64,000 bases of DNA from Nostoc sp. LEGE 12450. GTDB taxonomy: Bacteria > Cyanobacteriota > Cyanobacteriia > Cyanobacteriales > Nostocaceae. Of this stretch, positions 36,550 through 45,384 are shown piece after piece (position 1 is the first letter of the stretch; each line of letters opens with the position of its first letter). The stretch spans positions 1 through 64,000 of the forward strand of contig NZ_JADEXU010000031.1 of assembly GCF_015206895.1 (NCBI RefSeq). Reading direction: 5' to 3'. The translations under genes and the position numbers were made by a program. The notes below the pieces were generated by a model that saw nothing but the letters and a program-made list of their open reading frames with translations, did no database searches and was not told the origin of the DNA.

Positions 36550-38631
36550 ATGACAAATCAGGTAGCAACTGACAGATTTATCCAAGATTTAGAGCGGGTT
36601 GCTCAAGTGCGATCGGAAATGTCTGTATGTTTGAGTAAACTGGCTGAAACAATTAATCAAGCTGAGTTGGCTGGAGATTCTTCATCAGGAAAACTCAGTT
36701 TAGAGCGAGATATTGAAGATATTACAGTAGCTAGTAAAAATCTCCGCCAAGGTGTATTTCGCCTTTTAGTATTGGGCGATATGAAACGCGGAAAAAGTAC
36801 GTTTCTCAATGCTTTAATTGGGGAAAACTTATTACCTAGTGATGTTAACCCTTGTACCGCAGTGTTAACAGTTTTACGCTATGGGCCAGAAAAGAAAGTT
36901 ACCATTCATTTTAATGATGGTAAAAGTCCGCAACAGCTAGATTTTCAGAACTTTAAATATAAATATACCATTGACCCGGCTGAAGCTAAAAAACTAGAGC
37001 AGGAGAAAAAACAAGCTTTTCCTGATGTAGATTATGCAGTAGTTGAGTATCCATTAACGCTACTAGAAAAGGGCATTGAAATTGTCGATAGTCCAGGATT
37101 GAATGATACAGAGGCGCGAAATGAATTATCTTTGGGTTATGTAAATAATTGCCATGCAATTTTGTTTGTGATGAGAGCTTCTCAACCTTGTACCTTGGGT
37201 GAGCGTCGCTACTTAGAAAATTATATCAAAGGTAGAGGATTGACAGTTTTCTTCTTAGTTAACGCTTGGGATCAGGTGCGGGAATCATTGATCGATCCTG
37301 ATGATGTCGAAGAATTACAAGCATCTGAGAATAGATTGCGGCAAGTATTTAACGCGAATTTAGCAGAATATTGTACTGTAGAAGGTCAGAATATTTATGA
37401 CGAACGCGTGTTTGAGCTTTCGTCGATTCAAGCACTCAGACGACGGTTGAAGAACCCTCAAGCTGATTTAGATGGGACTGGTTTTCCGAAGTTTATGGAT
37501 TCGCTTAATACTTTTCTTACCAGAGAACGTGCGATCGCAGAACTTCGTCAAGTCAGAACCTTAGCTAGACAAGCTTGCAATCATACCCGCGAAGCAGTTG
37601 CAAGACGCTTACCATTACTTGACCAAGATGTAAATGAATTAAAAAAACGGATTGATTCAGTAGAACCTGAGTTTAACAAACTCACAGGTATTCGAGATGA
37701 ATTCCAAAAAGAAATTATCAATACCAGAGACACTCAATCAAGAACGATTTCTGAATCTTTCCGCAGTTACGTTTTAAACTTAGGTAATACCTTTGAAAAC
37801 GACTTCTTGCGCTATCAACCAGAATTAAATTTGTTTGATTTTCTCAGCAGTGGGAAACGAGAAGCATTTAACTCCGCACTTCAAAAAGCCTTTGAGCAAT
37901 ATATTACCGACAAATCTGCGGCTTGGACATTAACTGCTGAAAAAGATATTAACGCAGCTTTTAAAGAACTTTCTCGCAGTGCTTCACAATATGGCGCATC
38001 TTACAATCAAATCATAGACCAAATTACAGAAAAGCTCACAGGAAAAGACGTAAAGGTACATACCACTACTACTGCTGAAGAAGATAACTCTCCCGGTTGG
38101 GCAAAATGGGCAATGGGATTGTTATCACTGTCTAAAGGAAATCTTGCTGGTTTCGCACTAGCCGGGGCTGGATTTGATTGGAAAAATATCTTGTTAAACT
38201 ACTTCACTGTAATTGGTATTGGCGGGATAATTACAGCAGTGACAGGTGTTTTACTTGGGCCAATCGGGTTTGCATTGCTAGGTTTGGGAGTAGGATTTTT
38301 ACAAGCAGATCAAGCGCGTAGAGAGTTAGTTAAAACGGCGAAGAAAGAGTTAGTTAAACATCTACCTCAAGTAGCACATGAGCAATCTCAGGTTGTATAC
38401 AGTGCTGTGAAAGAGTGTTTTGACTCTTACGAAAGAGAAGTGAGTAAGCGAATTAACGATGATATTGCATCTCGCAAATCTGAATTAGATAATTTAGTCA
38501 AACAGAAACAAACCCGCGAAATCAATCGTGAGGGTGAGTTCAATCGCTTAAAAAACTTACAAGAAGATGTAATAGCCCAGTTGCAAAAAATCGAGGCAGC
38601 GTATAGCAATTTATTAGCTTACTATAGTTGA
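36550..38631 (+). CDS. Bacterial dynamin-like protein 1 (BDLP)
   Basis: 693 residues from the ATG at 36550; a start at 36469 would overlap the preceding gene. G1 is GDMKRGKST with K82, the residue number reported for the N. punctiforme BDLP. The G2 threonine lies in NPCTAVLT, G3 is DSPGLND and G4-like is FFLVNAWDQ. Long helical neck and trunk regions follow. A hydrophobic paddle at about 570-610 (FTVIGIGGIITAVTGVLLGP, IGFALLGLGVGFL) inserts in membranes. It is a GTPase that coats and tubulates membrane. The length equals that of N. punctiforme BDLP and the sequence appears nearly identical from memory. It lies between the coiled-coil gene and a second dynamin. Confidence 0.96.
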   Translation: MTNQVATDRFIQDLERVAQVRSEMSVCLSKLAETINQAELAGDSSSGKLSLERDIEDITVASKNLRQGVFRLLVLGDMKRGKSTFLNALIGENLLPSDVNPCTAVLTVLRYGPEKKVTIHFNDGKSPQQLDFQNFKYKYTIDPAEAKKLEQEKKQAFPDVDYAVVEYPLTLLEKGIEIVDSPGLNDTEARNELSLGYVNNCHAILFVMRASQPCTLGERRYLENYIKGRGLTVFFLVNAWDQVRESLIDPDDVEELQASENRLRQVFNANLAEYCTVEGQNIYDERVFELSSIQALRRRLKNPQADLDGTGFPKFMDSLNTFLTRERAIAELRQVRTLARQACNHTREAVARRLPLLDQDVNELKKRIDSVEPEFNKLTGIRDEFQKEIINTRDTQSRTISESFRSYVLNLGNTFENDFLRYQPELNLFDFLSSGKREAFNSALQKAFEQYITDKSAAWTLTAEKDINAAFKELSRSASQYGASYNQIIDQITEKLTGKDVKVHTTTTAEEDNSPGWAKWAMGLLSLSKGNLAGFALAGAGFDWKNILLNYFTVIGIGGIITAVTGVLLGPIGFALLGLGVGFLQADQARRELVKTAKKELVKHLPQVAHEQSQVVYSAVKECFDSYEREVSKRINDDIASRKSELDNLVKQKQTREINREGEFNRLKNLQEDVIAQLQKIEAAYSNLLAYYS

Positions 38632-38753
38632 TAAATCTCATTACTCTCGTTCCCAGCTAGAAGCTGGGAATACCTACTGGGAGGCTCCGCTTTCCATAAC
38701 TATAAGAATGTGAGGTAATTGCATTACCAGGCGGAGACTGGGAAAGAGGAACT
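38632..38753. repeat. Palindromic interspersed repeat between the two dynamins
   Basis: CGTTCCCAGCT AGA AGCTGGGAA is a short hairpin. It is nested beside a longer pairing of GAGGCTCCGC with GGCGGAGACTGGGAA. This type of 'TTCCCAG...CTGGGAA' palindrome is spread through cyanobacterial genomes. It may lower or process read-through from BDLP1 into the second dynamin gene. Confidence 0.6.
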
Positions 38754-40976
38754 ATGCAACAAAAGTATGAAGGTTATAAAGATTTAGCAGATTCTCTCAA
38801 ATCTGCTTCTGCATTACTGAATTTAGAATGTAAATTGCAACTGCATCAAGATATAATTACCATTTGCAATCATCTCGTTAATCCTAGCTTCCGCATTGCG
38901 GTATTTGGCCCCTTTAATCATGGCAAGTCTACCTTACTGAATGCCATGCTAGGGAATCGCACCTTACCAATTGATTTAATCCCTACTACAGGCGCATCGA
39001 TTTCTGTCAAGTATGGCTCTGATGTGCGAACTCGCATCATGTTGGTAGATGGCACAGAAATCTATCGCAGTGGTACAGAAATTTTACAGCAATTTGCAAT
39101 TCTTGATGGCAATAGACAGATGCGAAAAGATGTCGCATCTGTGGAAGTTTTTTGCCCGCATCCCTTCTTGGAAACGGGAGTAGAATTTCTTGATTTACCG
39201 GGGACTAATGATAGAGACGAACAAGATAATTTAGTCAGAGAACAACTTTTAGGTGCAGATTTAGTTATTCAATTATTAGATGCACGTAAGTTAATGACTT
39301 TAGGTGAACGAGAAAATTTGCGAGATTGGCTATTAGATCGCGGTATAAAAACAGTTATATTTGTTGCTAATTTTCTGAACTTACTCGAACCCGACGAGCA
39401 AAAACAAGTCCAAAATCGCTTGCTATTTGTTGCAGAAAGCTTTCGAGCCGAATTACCTCCAGGTTTTAGTAATTTATATCGCGTCGATGCTTTACCTGCT
39501 TTAAGAGCGAGATTAAAAGGCGATGTTGCTGCTGCCAATAGTAGCGGGTTAGCAGCTTTTGAAACAGCTTTGCAAAATATTGTGGGGATTTTGCAACCAG
39601 ATCGTGGTAGTGTGCGTTTGCCAAGAGTGGAAGCGATCGCTTCTCAAATACAACTATCATTAAAAGCTAAGATTGACCCGATTGCTATTGAAATAAAATC
39701 TTTTGATGATAAACAAAATAGTAAAATTGAAATTAAGCAAAAAGCAGCTAACTTAATTTATAAAGGTTTCACTACCAGCATCGGAGAATTACGCGATTGG
39801 CTAGAATTAACCAAGCTACTTACAAAATATCAAGCTGATGCGGCAGTTGCATTGGCAGAAAACAAATTTAAAGATTGGCAAACAAATATTTTTAAAAAAG
39901 ACCTGAATCAATTACAATTATCTGCTGTGAAATGGCTTTATCAAGCTTACGAATTTTTCCAAGAAGAACGACCGCAAGATTTATTAATTCCCTTTCCTAG
40001 CGAACCACAAGTAATACTACCCCCAAAGCCAAATAATAATGATGATTTGAGTGAACCTGGTTCTATTGCTGTTGGTGGTGGTATTGGTTGGTTGTTAGGC
40101 GGCCCAGTTGGCGCTGCTGTCGTTGGAAGTATTTCTTATTTATTAAACAAGAATATCCAAAAACAAGATGATCAATTAGCAAAGGAATCTTATCATCAGG
40201 AAGTTGCTAAACTTTGTATAACTGCAATTGAAGATTATTTTTCTAGTTTTAGCAGCCAAGGTTTATCCATTTTGGCTGAATATGAACGGCAAGCGGAAAA
40301 AGTAATTTGCTTTCAATTCAGCCAAGAACCAGGAGAAATTACTAATAAACGTGAAATTTTGCAGCAATTACAAAATGGTTTTAATCGATTGCTACGAGAG
40401 TTAGAAAAAGTCAAACTACTCTCAAATCATCAACCTTATAAAGAAATACTAAAATACACAAATACGAATAGAAAATATTCACCACAGCCAGAAAGAGTTA
40501 AACTTTCCCCTGAAAAAGATCCTGTTGTTAAGCAACAACAGGAAAAGACAGCTAAAAATAGTGGCACAAGGGTAGAATTTGTTTCTCCACTACCACCGCC
40601 AAAAGCTTCTCCGCCTCCGCGTCCAGAAGAAGTGGAGGCGAAATTTCGTGATTGGGAACTCAATGAGGAAATAGCGCGAATGAAAGCAGAGATGCGATCG
40701 CCTGGTTTCCAAACTAGCAAACAGCAAAATACAACTCAAAGCAATAAAGCACCCAGCCAACCAAAAGCCCAAACGGAAAAAGATAAGATTGCTCGCGCCT
40801 ACGGCATTTTAGGATTGCAAACAAATGCTTCTCAGGCTGAGGTAAAACAGGCTTATCGAACCTTAGTAAAAAAATGGCATCCAGATTTGTTTGTGAATCA
40901 GCCGCAACTGCTCAAACAAGCACAAGAAAAAATGCACTTAGTTAATGATGCTTACACAATTTTGAGTGATAAATAA
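38754..40976 (+). CDS. Second dynamin-like GTPase with C-terminal J-domain
   Basis: 740 residues with a GAGGAAC ribosome site. G1 is GPFNHGKST (G52-T60), G2 IPTTGAS, G3 DLPGTND and G4 VANFLN, a weak form. Helical trunk regions follow, then a glycine-rich hydrophobic hairpin near 440-462 (GGGIGWLLGGPVGAAVVG) as possible membrane-insertion segment. A proline-rich linker (LPPPKASPPPRPEE) leads to a complete DnaJ domain from about 680 (ARAYGILGL, QAEVKQAYR, HPD at 709-711). The HPD motif should stimulate an Hsp70 ATPase, so this dynamin may recruit DnaK to membranes or use it for disassembly. BDLP1 lies upstream; co-transcription is probable. Confidence 0.9.
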   Translation: MQQKYEGYKDLADSLKSASALLNLECKLQLHQDIITICNHLVNPSFRIAVFGPFNHGKSTLLNAMLGNRTLPIDLIPTTGASISVKYGSDVRTRIMLVDGTEIYRSGTEILQQFAILDGNRQMRKDVASVEVFCPHPFLETGVEFLDLPGTNDRDEQDNLVREQLLGADLVIQLLDARKLMTLGERENLRDWLLDRGIKTVIFVANFLNLLEPDEQKQVQNRLLFVAESFRAELPPGFSNLYRVDALPALRARLKGDVAAANSSGLAAFETALQNIVGILQPDRGSVRLPRVEAIASQIQLSLKAKIDPIAIEIKSFDDKQNSKIEIKQKAANLIYKGFTTSIGELRDWLELTKLLTKYQADAAVALAENKFKDWQTNIFKKDLNQLQLSAVKWLYQAYEFFQEERPQDLLIPFPSEPQVILPPKPNNNDDLSEPGSIAVGGGIGWLLGGPVGAAVVGSISYLLNKNIQKQDDQLAKESYHQEVAKLCITAIEDYFSSFSSQGLSILAEYERQAEKVICFQFSQEPGEITNKREILQQLQNGFNRLLRELEKVKLLSNHQPYKEILKYTNTNRKYSPQPERVKLSPEKDPVVKQQQEKTAKNSGTRVEFVSPLPPPKASPPPRPEEVEAKFRDWELNEEIARMKAEMRSPGFQTSKQQNTTQSNKAPSQPKAQTEKDKIARAYGILGLQTNASQAEVKQAYRTLVKKWHPDLFVNQPQLLKQAQEKMHLVNDAYTILSDK

Positions 40977-40983
40977 ACAACAA

Positions 40984-41014
40984 GATCCCCGACTTCTCAA
41001 AGAAGTCGGGGATC
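40984..41014 (+). terminator. Strong terminator of the dynamin operon
   Basis: GATCCCCGACTTC at 40984-40996 pairs perfectly with GAAGTCGGGGATC at 41002-41014 across a 5-nt loop, followed by TTTAGATTT. It lies 8 bp after the second dynamin's stop. Confidence 0.8.
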
Positions 41015-41020
41015 TTTAGA

Positions 41021-41037
41021 TTTCATCCTAATTTCAT
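41021..41037 (+). promoter_or_regulatory. TTTCAT direct repeat, CopR-like box 1
   Basis: TTTCAT-CCTAA-TTTCAT is a direct repeat with an 11-bp period, just upstream of a possible TATAGA -10 at 41064 and 58 bp from the start of the CopM-like gene. An identical 21-bp block occurs before the RND adaptor. OmpR/PhoB-class regulators bind such one-turn direct repeats. In Synechocystis, CopR is reported, from memory, to use TTCAT direct repeats at copper genes. Confidence 0.6.
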
Positions 41038-41094
41038 TTCTGGCTGCCAAGCTAATAAGTAAATATAGAATTAGGAAACTATGAGGTGAGACTT

Positions 41095-41793
41095 ATGCAA
41101 CTGCTATCTTTGAGGAATGGCTTTTTGGCGTTAACCTTGACTGCGATCGCATCAGCCAGTGCGTTAATGACAGGTTGTACTAGTACTGCTTCCCAGAACC
41201 AAAGCCAAGCAACAAAAGAAACCGCCACCAATGCTAACGACAAGCAGATGATGAACCAGGGTGGTGGCATGATGAATCACAGCATGGGAATGGATTTAGG
41301 CCCAGCCGATGCTAATTTTGATTTACGATTTATCGATGCTATGATACCCCATCATCGAGGGGCGGTAGAAATGGCTAAAGAAGCGCAGGTGAAATCAAAA
41401 CGTCCTGAAATCAAAAAGCTAGCAGACAATATTATCAAATCGCAAAACCAAGAAATCACTCAGATGAAGCAGTGGCGACAAGCTTGGTATCCCAAGGTGG
41501 GAGATAAACCAATGGCTTACAATAGTCAAATGGGCCACATGATGGAAATGTCATCTGATCAAATGAAAACTATGATGATGAGTCAAGATTTAGGTGCAGC
41601 TGATACTGAGTTTGATTTGCGCTTTATCAATGCGATGATTCCTCACCATGAAGGGGCTGTAACAATGGCACAAGATGCCTTAAGTAAGTCTAAGCGCCCT
41701 GAAATCAAGAAATTAGCCCAAGAAATTGTTAAAGCCCAAGAGATAGAGATTAAACAAATGCAACAGTGGCGAAAAGCTTGGTACAACAAGTAA
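41095..41793 (+). CDS. CopM-like DUF305 metal-binding lipoprotein
   Basis: 232 residues from the ATG at 41095; a GTG at 41086 is possible. The signal sequence ends in a lipobox (ALMTGC). The mature part has a Met/His-rich stretch (MMNQGGGMMNHSMGMDLG). Two DUF305 modules follow, each with FDLRFI(D/N)AMIPHH.GAV.MA and a closing E(I/-)..MKQWR..WY. A second Met-rich linker (GHMMEMSSDQMKTMMM) separates them. The Met and His clusters suit Cu(I)/Cu(II) binding, and the Synechocystis copper protein CopM belongs to DUF305. It acts in the periplasm, anchored to a membrane. The next genes are a broken RND efflux system with the same upstream box. Confidence 0.85.
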   Translation: MQLLSLRNGFLALTLTAIASASALMTGCTSTASQNQSQATKETATNANDKQMMNQGGGMMNHSMGMDLGPADANFDLRFIDAMIPHHRGAVEMAKEAQVKSKRPEIKKLADNIIKSQNQEITQMKQWRQAWYPKVGDKPMAYNSQMGHMMEMSSDQMKTMMMSQDLGAADTEFDLRFINAMIPHHEGAVTMAQDALSKSKRPEIKKLAQEIVKAQEIEIKQMQQWRKAWYNK

Positions 41794-41819
41794 TTCGGGA
41801 TAGATATTTGGTTATTTCA

Positions 41820-41852
41820 GGAGCGATGTCTACGACGGGCTACGCCTACGCA
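41820..41852. repeat. GAGCGATGTCTACGACGGGCTACG repeat
   Basis: A short GC-rich cyanobacterial repeat, GAGCGATGTCTACGACGGGC followed by TACGCCTACGC. A shorter copy lies near 27823 (GAGCGATGTCTACGATGGGC). It sits between the CopM-like gene and box 2. Confidence 0.55.
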
Positions 41853-41858
41853 GCAGAA

Positions 41859-41875
41859 TTTCATCCTAATTTCAT
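41859..41875 (+). promoter_or_regulatory. TTTCAT direct repeat, CopR-like box 2
   Basis: The same TTTCAT-CCTAA-TTTCAT block as at 41021, identical over 21 bp, lies 78 bp before the ATG of the RND adaptor pseudogene. Identity in an otherwise unrelated spacer indicates a shared operator. Confidence 0.6.
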
Positions 41876-41952
41876 TTCTCAATGGAAGACTGGGTAGTGA
41901 GACTGAACCACTGCATTTTCTCTGCCTCTGTATCCAAAGACTTTTGATAGCG

Positions 41953-43523
41953 ATGCCTAAATCCTATTCCCAACCACTTACAATTGTTCGCTGTGTTTTT
42001 GGGACACTTTTCAACCTTTTGTTACTTGCTAGTCCCGCAGTTGTTTTAGCTCACGCTGGACACGGAAATGAATTTCAAGGAGGAAGTGAAACAACTGGTG
42101 CTAATAGCTCTATTCAAGTTGATGCCCAAACAGCCAAACGGCTAGGAATTAAAGTTGAACCTGTCAAACGCCAGCAGTTAGCTGTTGGTATTAAAACTAC
42201 TGGACAGATTGAAACTCTACCCAGCCAAAAAGTGGAAGTAAATACGCCAATTTCTCAAGCGAAAGTGGTTGAGTTATTGGTGGAACCTGGTGTTATGGTG
42301 AAAAAAGGTCAACCAGTTGCCGTTATATCCAGCCCTGAACTGGTGGAACTGCGGGTGAACTCCCAGGAAAAACTTGCCCAAGGTCAGGCTGATTTACAGC
42401 AAGCGCAGGCTGATTTAAGACTAGCTCAACAAAACCGCGATCGCTATCAACAAATAGCCGTAGCTGAAATCGCTCAAGCACAGAGCCAAGTAGCTTTTGC
42501 TCAAGAAAAGTTTAACCAAGATCGACGGTTAGCTAATGCTGGCGCTTTACCACGCCGTAACGCTCTTGAATCCGAAACTCAGTTAGCTCAAGCCAAAGCT
42601 GACCTTGCTAAAGCTGCCAGTCGTCGGGACGTTATCGAGGCAGAAAATCAGCTAAAACCGCTGATTCCGCCGTTCAGGTAGCAAAGTCTCGTATCCAACT
42701 AAGTAATAGTATTTATCAAACTCGGCTTTCTCAATTGGGAACCAGCGCTAATGCTCAAGGACTTGTTACCGTAACATCTCCAATTTCCGGCAAAGTTGCC
42801 GATCGGGAAGTTACCCTTGGTCAATCATTTGAAGATGCGGGTGGGAAGTTGATGACAATTATCAATGACAGTCGCGTTTTTGCCACCGCGAATATTTATG
42901 AAAAAGATTTGAATCAGGTAAAAAGTGGTCAACAGGTAAGAGTCAAAGTTGCTTCCATACCTAACCGTACCTTCATCGGCCGAATTACCCGAATTGGTTC
43001 TGTTGTGGAAGGGGAAACGCGAGTCGTACCAGTGCAAGCTGAACTAGAGAATTCTGGTGGAGTGCTAAAACCAGGAATGTTTGCAGAATTAGAAGTTGTT
43101 ACAAACCAAACATCATCAGGCATATTAGCAATTAAGAGCGCGGCTGTAGTTGAAGCGAATGGTAAAAAACAGGTTTATGTACAAAATGGCAATGCCTATC
43201 AGCCTGTTGAAGTTACTTTAGGTCGACCCTCTGGGGATATGGTTGAAGTCAAAACTGGCTTATTCGAGGAGGATTTGATCGTGACAGTGCGATCGCCTCA
43301 GCTTTATGCTCAATCTTTGCGTGGTGATACTAAAGCAAAAGTAGACGAACACCCGGAAACTCTTCGACAGACTACAAGAGAGCCAGCACCACTGTGGCTT
43401 TTGGGAGCAGGGGGAGCAACATTAGCCACAGTAGCTTTTATGGGAGGTGCTTTTTGGTCTAGTCGTCGCACCAATCAACTTCAACTAGCCAGTTCTGTGC
43501 AAATAGATGCATCGCCAGAATGA
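41953..43523 (+). pseudogene. RND metal-efflux adaptor (CusB/CopB-like), frameshifted
   Basis: The first frame runs from the ATG at 41953 with a signal peptide and an N-terminal AHAGHGNEF metal-like motif. It continues through the adaptor's lipoyl and coiled-coil parts (VNTPISQAKVVELLVEPGV, ARLAQQNRDRYQ-type helix) to a stop at 42679. The downstream frame contains an uninterrupted continuation: AKTADSAVQVAKSRIQLSNS at 42651, TSPISGKVADREVTLGQSFE, and an intact beta-barrel/membrane-proximal part ending at 43523. A one-base change around 42600-42650 explains it. A sequencing error should be excluded. The full protein would be about 523 residues. Confidence 0.85.
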
Positions 43524-43579
43524 GTTGATAATCACCATGCGGCAAATGAAGATTCAGAAATTAAGATTCAAAAATAGTA

Positions 43580-43966
43580 ATGCTGAGTGCGATTATTAAA
43601 TGGGCGATCGCTCGTCGTTGGTTAGTTATCCTGGGTACAATTGTCATAACGCTTTGGATATTTCGGACAATTATCCAAATGCCGTTGGATGTTTTCCCTA
43701 GCTTTGCACCACCCCAAGTTGAAATTCAAACTGAAGCACCAGGATTAGCGCCAGAAGAAGTTGAATCTCTGGTAACTTTACCAATTGAAAGTGCGATTAA
43801 CGGTACTCCAGGAATTACAGCAGTACGTTCTTCTAGTGCGTCGGGAGTTTCCGTTGTTAAAGTAATTTTTAACTGGGGAAGCGATATTTATCAAGCTCAC
43901 CAATTGGTAACAGAGCGATTGCAACAGAGTTCTAGTAAGCTTCCTGAAGGAGTGGAAACGCCATAA
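43580..43966 (+). pseudogene. RND efflux pump (CusA/CopA-like), N-terminal fragment
   Basis: 128 residues matching the start of a heavy-metal RND pump: first span LSAIIKWAIARRWLVILGTI, MPLDVFPSFAPPQVEIQTEA, GLAPEEVESLVTLPIE and SDIYQAHQLVTERLQ. Such pumps have about 1040 residues; this one ends at LPEGVETP followed by TAA. The following 450 bp do not resume the gene in any frame, so most of it has been deleted or displaced. The adaptor gene upstream is also broken. Confidence 0.9.
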
Positions 43967-44417
43967 ATTTCTATTGACTTGTATAAACTAGTAATATTTT
44001 TAAGTTTTTTTATTGAAAAAATTGGTGTCAAGCAAGAGTCAGAATTTAGTATGAATTTTGTGCAACTGTCCCATAGCGCAATATTAGTGAGTGCGTGAAT
44101 ATTTGAATAGATGGTTTTAAAGCTCCGACCACATCTATCGTTTGGTGGTGCAGCCATTAAGTTGCAGTTCTGAATCTTCCACGAGAGTGATTATAAATTT
44201 TTAATTATATCTAAATATCTGAAATCTTTTTTTAAGAAAATATTATTCTAAAAGTTACAAACAAAACCATGACTAAAGTCACAGTGCAAGCATACACAAG
44301 ATAAAAAAATAGTTGTTAAATTAGTAGTGATTTGCAATAAATGCTCAGTTAAAAGATTCGATCTTTATCGGAGCTTGTGACTGAAATTCCTTACTCTTTC
44401 AGCAACGTCATTTTTTT
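43967..44417. other. Spacer at the breakpoint of the RND pump gene
   Basis: No gene is recognised. The sequence switches at about 43964 from coding character to AT-rich DNA. A short block near 44090-44175 (GAATATTTGAATAGATGG, TTTAAAGCTCCGACCAC) looks like the end of some inserted element, but I cannot name it. The last 150 bp form the leader of egtC. Confidence 0.35.
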
Positions 44418-45230
44418 ATGTGTAGATTAATTGGCTACCTTGGTAACGCCATCCCATTAGATGAGTTGCTGTATAAACAGGAGCATTCGCTTTATAAACA
44501 GAGTTACAGTCCTTTAGAATTAAAATCAGGAGTAGTTTGTGCAGACGGAGTGGGTGTAGGTTGGTACGATGAAGTGGGTAAACCCTTCATTTACCGAAAT
44601 ACGATTCCGATGTGGAACGATCCAAATCTGGAAGAATTGAGCAACTATGTACAATCTACTTGTACTGTAGGCTATGCCCGATTAGCTGGGATAGGTGAAT
44701 CACTAGATATTAGCAATTGTCAGCCATTTCGCAGCGATCAACTATTGTTTGTGCATAATGGCGAGATATCAAACTTTCAACAGACTCTCTATAGACCAAT
44801 ACGTGAGAGCCTCTCTGATTCTACATACCGCCTGATTAAAGGTACGACTGACTCGGAACACATCTTCGCTCTACTAGTCCAAATGTGGCAGTCGTCTCCT
44901 GACAGCACTTTGTTCTGGGCATTAGGTGCTACGCTTGAGAAATTGACTGAGTTGGCATCAGAATACAACACCAGCTTTAGTGCCAATTTAATTGTCAGTG
45001 ATGGTGAAGCAATTGCAGCAATTCGCTATGCTTATCGCACACAAGCGCCTACTCTTTATTGGTCTTATGATCCGCTGAAGCATCCAAATCAAGTTATTGT
45101 TGCCTCTGAGCCTTTATCTAACAACCAAAATTGGACTGCTTTTGATGAACAAAGTATGCTATTTTTTCAAGCTCAGTCATTAGAGCCAAGAATTAGCCTG
45201 TTGAAGAAATTTTCTGCCATTGGAGTATAA
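44418..45230 (+). CDS. egtC: EgtC-like glutamine amidohydrolase of ergothioneine synthesis
   Basis: 270 residues starting MCRLIGYLG, the class-II amidotransferase start with Cys2 as nucleophile. GVGVGWYDE, VGYARLAGIGESLDISNCQPF, LLFVHNGEI and GTTDSEHIFALL are typical of EgtC, which removes the gamma-glutamyl group from the sulfoxide intermediate. No egtB or egtD lies in the window, so the rest of the pathway would be elsewhere. It is a stand-alone gene closed by a bidirectional terminator shared with Mn catalase. A YafJ-like amidotransferase is the alternative. Confidence 0.8.
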   Translation: MCRLIGYLGNAIPLDELLYKQEHSLYKQSYSPLELKSGVVCADGVGVGWYDEVGKPFIYRNTIPMWNDPNLEELSNYVQSTCTVGYARLAGIGESLDISNCQPFRSDQLLFVHNGEISNFQQTLYRPIRESLSDSTYRLIKGTTDSEHIFALLVQMWQSSPDSTLFWALGATLEKLTELASEYNTSFSANLIVSDGEAIAAIRYAYRTQAPTLYWSYDPLKHPNQVIVASEPLSNNQNWTAFDEQSMLFFQAQSLEPRISLLKKFSAIGV

Positions 45231-45320
45231 AGTTTACTTACCTCGTGATTTTTATCATGGGTAAGATGACTGAATTTATACTGGAAAGAAAAAGACTCAA
45301 CTAATTTTTTTAATTTAAGA

Positions 45321-45350
45321 TTCGCCTCTTCTGACACCAGAAGAGGCGAA
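45321..45350. terminator. Bidirectional terminator between egtC and Mn catalase
   Basis: TTCGCCTCTTCTG at 45321-45333 pairs perfectly with CAGAAGAGGCGAA at 45338-45350 across an ACAC loop. It is followed by GTATTTTATC on the + strand and preceded by TTTTTTTAATTTAAGA, which serves the minus strand. Confidence 0.8.
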
Positions 45351-45384
45351 GTATTTTATCGGGGATATCGATAATATCTGATGA

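Noticed and set aside
43897-44157. 86-codon minus-strand ORF across the pump breakpoint
   Set aside because: It overlaps the end of the pump fragment in antisense and I recognise no family in it.
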